DNA of 64,000 nt from Varroa destructor (lineage: Eukaryota > Arthropoda > Arachnida > Mesostigmata > Varroidae): contig NW_019211455.1 in the NCBI RefSeq assembly GCF_002443255.2, positions 58,027,164 to 58,091,163 on the forward strand, written 5' to 3'. This document shows positions 62,001 through 64,000 of the stretch, in pieces (the stretch's first letter is position 1; the number at the start of each line of letters is the position of its first letter). Both the position numbers and the translations under genes were made by a program. The notes under the pieces were generated by a model, which saw only the letters and a list, made by a program, of their open reading frames with translations, did no database searches and was not told the origin of the DNA.

Positions 62001-64000
62001 GTTCTGTTAATATGTAAAGGAGGCCGTTAAGATCATGGGGACTTGGGGCGGGACATGGGGAAGCAAAAGGTCAGAAAGGACACGGTGACAGCTTTGATGA
62101 ATATTCGCGAAGATGGACAGTAGCAAGCGAATTCTGTGAAACGTCGACGCCCATTACTAAATACGCCATGTCCTTGTAATGTTCCAAATCATGGGGCAAT
62201 CATCTAACAATAACACAGGTGATCATGTTTATAAATCAGAGGTGACTGGCTTATGAAAATTATCATTTTATAGCGCTGTATGTTTTGAAAAAGTAGCATA
62301 TTTTACGCTTTTATATGATCTGCATTAAGAACTATGAACACGTTTCTATCATCTGCTTATATCCTGTTGGGTTCCCATTCGTAAAAGTTACGACGCCGAA
62401 CTTTATGAAATGGTTGCCATATCCAGAGCTTTTACCAAATCAGTATTAGAGAATGTTGAAGCTTCAGTGGACCTTCAACGGTTCTTCAAAGACGAAGGTT
62501 TCCTGCTCGCAAAAGAAATAGCGTCTCGCGCATAACCGACCACTACTGCTAGCGTAGGCTTCGTCATCTGTTCGATGCACGATAGAAAGTAAAGGAATAT
62601 TTGTGTCTAGTAATACGTATACCCAAATCCACTCCGCACATAAGTCACAGTTCCTAGATATTAGAGGCCAATTATTGTATAAGATAATGATCGAAAAAAT
62701 CCATAACAGATCTTTCAAACAAAACATCTTTCACGGCAAAACTACGTTTCAAAGTTTACTGTCTTGAGATGTATAACGCGATCGCCTTTAACTAGCAACT
62801 ATCTTGGTAAACCTCGTGTTTCTTGACTTTCTTCTCCACAATGGCACAGATAAATGTATAGTAAATATAAACGAGTAGTAATAGCAGTAAAAAGGAAAAG
62901 ACCTTTATTAACAGTTGTCCTTTTACCGCTTGTCATTGGAAAGTGTCCAGTAATTAACATTACGGCAATAGACGGCTGTTTCATTGGTGGGACGTACGAG
63001 TTGTCACAATGATAGAGTGGCTTCTTTTGGCTATATCATTCACGAAAACAGTAGATCGCTGAAAGATGTGTCTGTCGAATGGATACAACCTAACAAAGTA
63101 CCGTTGCGCCCAGACATCGCATATGATTAATTAAATAATGGCAGTAAACTAATGTCGCTTATAGTGCCCCTAAATGGTATACTCTTAAATATACAGGCTC
63201 CCTTATATCTAGTTATGGTCGCGTTAGGGGGTTGTCCATTGGCCGGTGTTAAAAGCACTACGTGACGCAAATAACAAGCTGATTTCCATGCTAACAACGA
63301 TCATAAACTTATACATACATCTACGCGACAAGTTTAGGATTATTTTATTTGAAGATAGTATGTCGAGCCAAATTGCTCTAATAATTCCATAATGTAAAAG
63401 AAAACTATCTATACCGAAGCCAGCAGTGAGGAAGATTTGTTACATTGTTGTTGTGTATTTTTTACATGCCCCATACTGCGGTGCTTCCAAAGCGCAAGTC
63501 GCAGGAAATCCTTCTAATGCTATCTCGAATGTGCGACTTCGAGTAAAATTGATACACAAGTATCAAAGGGGAATTCTATCGGGGTAGTGTGTCTGTCATG
63601 AAAGCAGGCTTTTTTTTTGTGAAGCGGTTCAGTAAGATAGATATCAAAAGCACTGAAGCATCCTCTTTGAATTTATCATGAATAGGTCTGCCGTCGCTAT
63701 ATAACTTACACTATTTTTGGGTATTATTATGATCATGTTCTGTTTTACTAGCTTTCTCTGATCTCTTCACCCCCGACTTAATTCGCATGCGAAAAAACTT
63801 ATGCAAGCTTCACTATCATCACCATGGGAGAATGTTTATTAGCGAGAAACGCATAAGTTTATAATTGAACTAAACCGTAAGTTGTAAAAATTTGGCGTCG
63901 TAGTCGAAATAGTCATTGGTAATGCTCTTAGCCAGTATTTTATCGACGGCTACCGGGACTGACAGGGAACGGGCTAAGAGAAGCTGCAGACGACAAATAG
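62000..64000. other. AT-rich end of window, nothing recognised
   Basis: Only short frames (up to 87 codons) without consistent splice sites, and no repeats of note. Confidence 0.5.

Overview
This window is nuclear DNA from a eukaryote, most likely an arthropod and quite possibly a mite or other chelicerate. The reasons are an AT-rich composition, split genes with GT/AG introns of tens to thousands of bases, many microsatellites, a decayed mariner transposon, an assembly gap of exactly 100 N (9096-9195), and the style of the two genes that can be read end to end. I saw no bacterial operons, CRISPR array or rRNA, and no convincing tRNA. All gene models were built by eye from open frames, splice sites and intron phase.

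Left part (1-9.1 kb): no confident gene. Between about 1.65 and 4.0 kb there are degenerate tandem copies of a roughly 1 kb unit that carry exon-like fragments on the minus strand. The rest is AT-rich sequence with microsatellites.

9.2-19 kb: a complete six-exon, minus-strand lipocalin gene (13705 down to 10550, 244 residues, signal peptide, G-x-W and TDY motifs) with an AATAAA about 150 bases after its stop. It is followed on the plus strand by an intronless 266-residue open frame (17849-18649) that I do not recognise.

19-34 kb: the best-supported gene, a complete PLOD (procollagen-lysine hydroxylase/glycosyltransferase) on the minus strand. It has 16 coding exons (32153 to 20693, 754 residues) with consistent intron phases, an intact glycosyltransferase D-x-x-D motif, and intact Fe(II)/2-oxoglutarate residues. 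One intron holds a mariner relic in the opposite orientation. The 5' region offers a symmetric 69-base cassette exon, an alternative signal-peptide exon and an alternative terminal exon, all compatible with phase 1.

34-46 kb: scattered candidate exons on both strands that I cannot assemble with certainty. On the minus strand are pieces of an Ig-like domain. On the plus strand is a clear signal-peptide exon (41012) of a small acidic, cysteine-containing secreted protein with possible downstream exons to 46.07 kb.

46-64 kb: no confident gene. This part has AT-rich intergenic or intronic sequence, long homopolymers and microsatellites, and several GC-richer islands built from degenerate trinucleotides (also at 37.5-38.5 kb) that create overlapping chance ORFs.

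A recurring non-coding feature is near-perfect or perfect short inverted repeats with small loops (17.1, 19.6, 36.5 and 50.5 kb, with weaker ones at 42.3 and 56.2 kb), each of a different sequence. Lipocalin and PLOD are both secretory-pathway products, but nothing shows that they act together.
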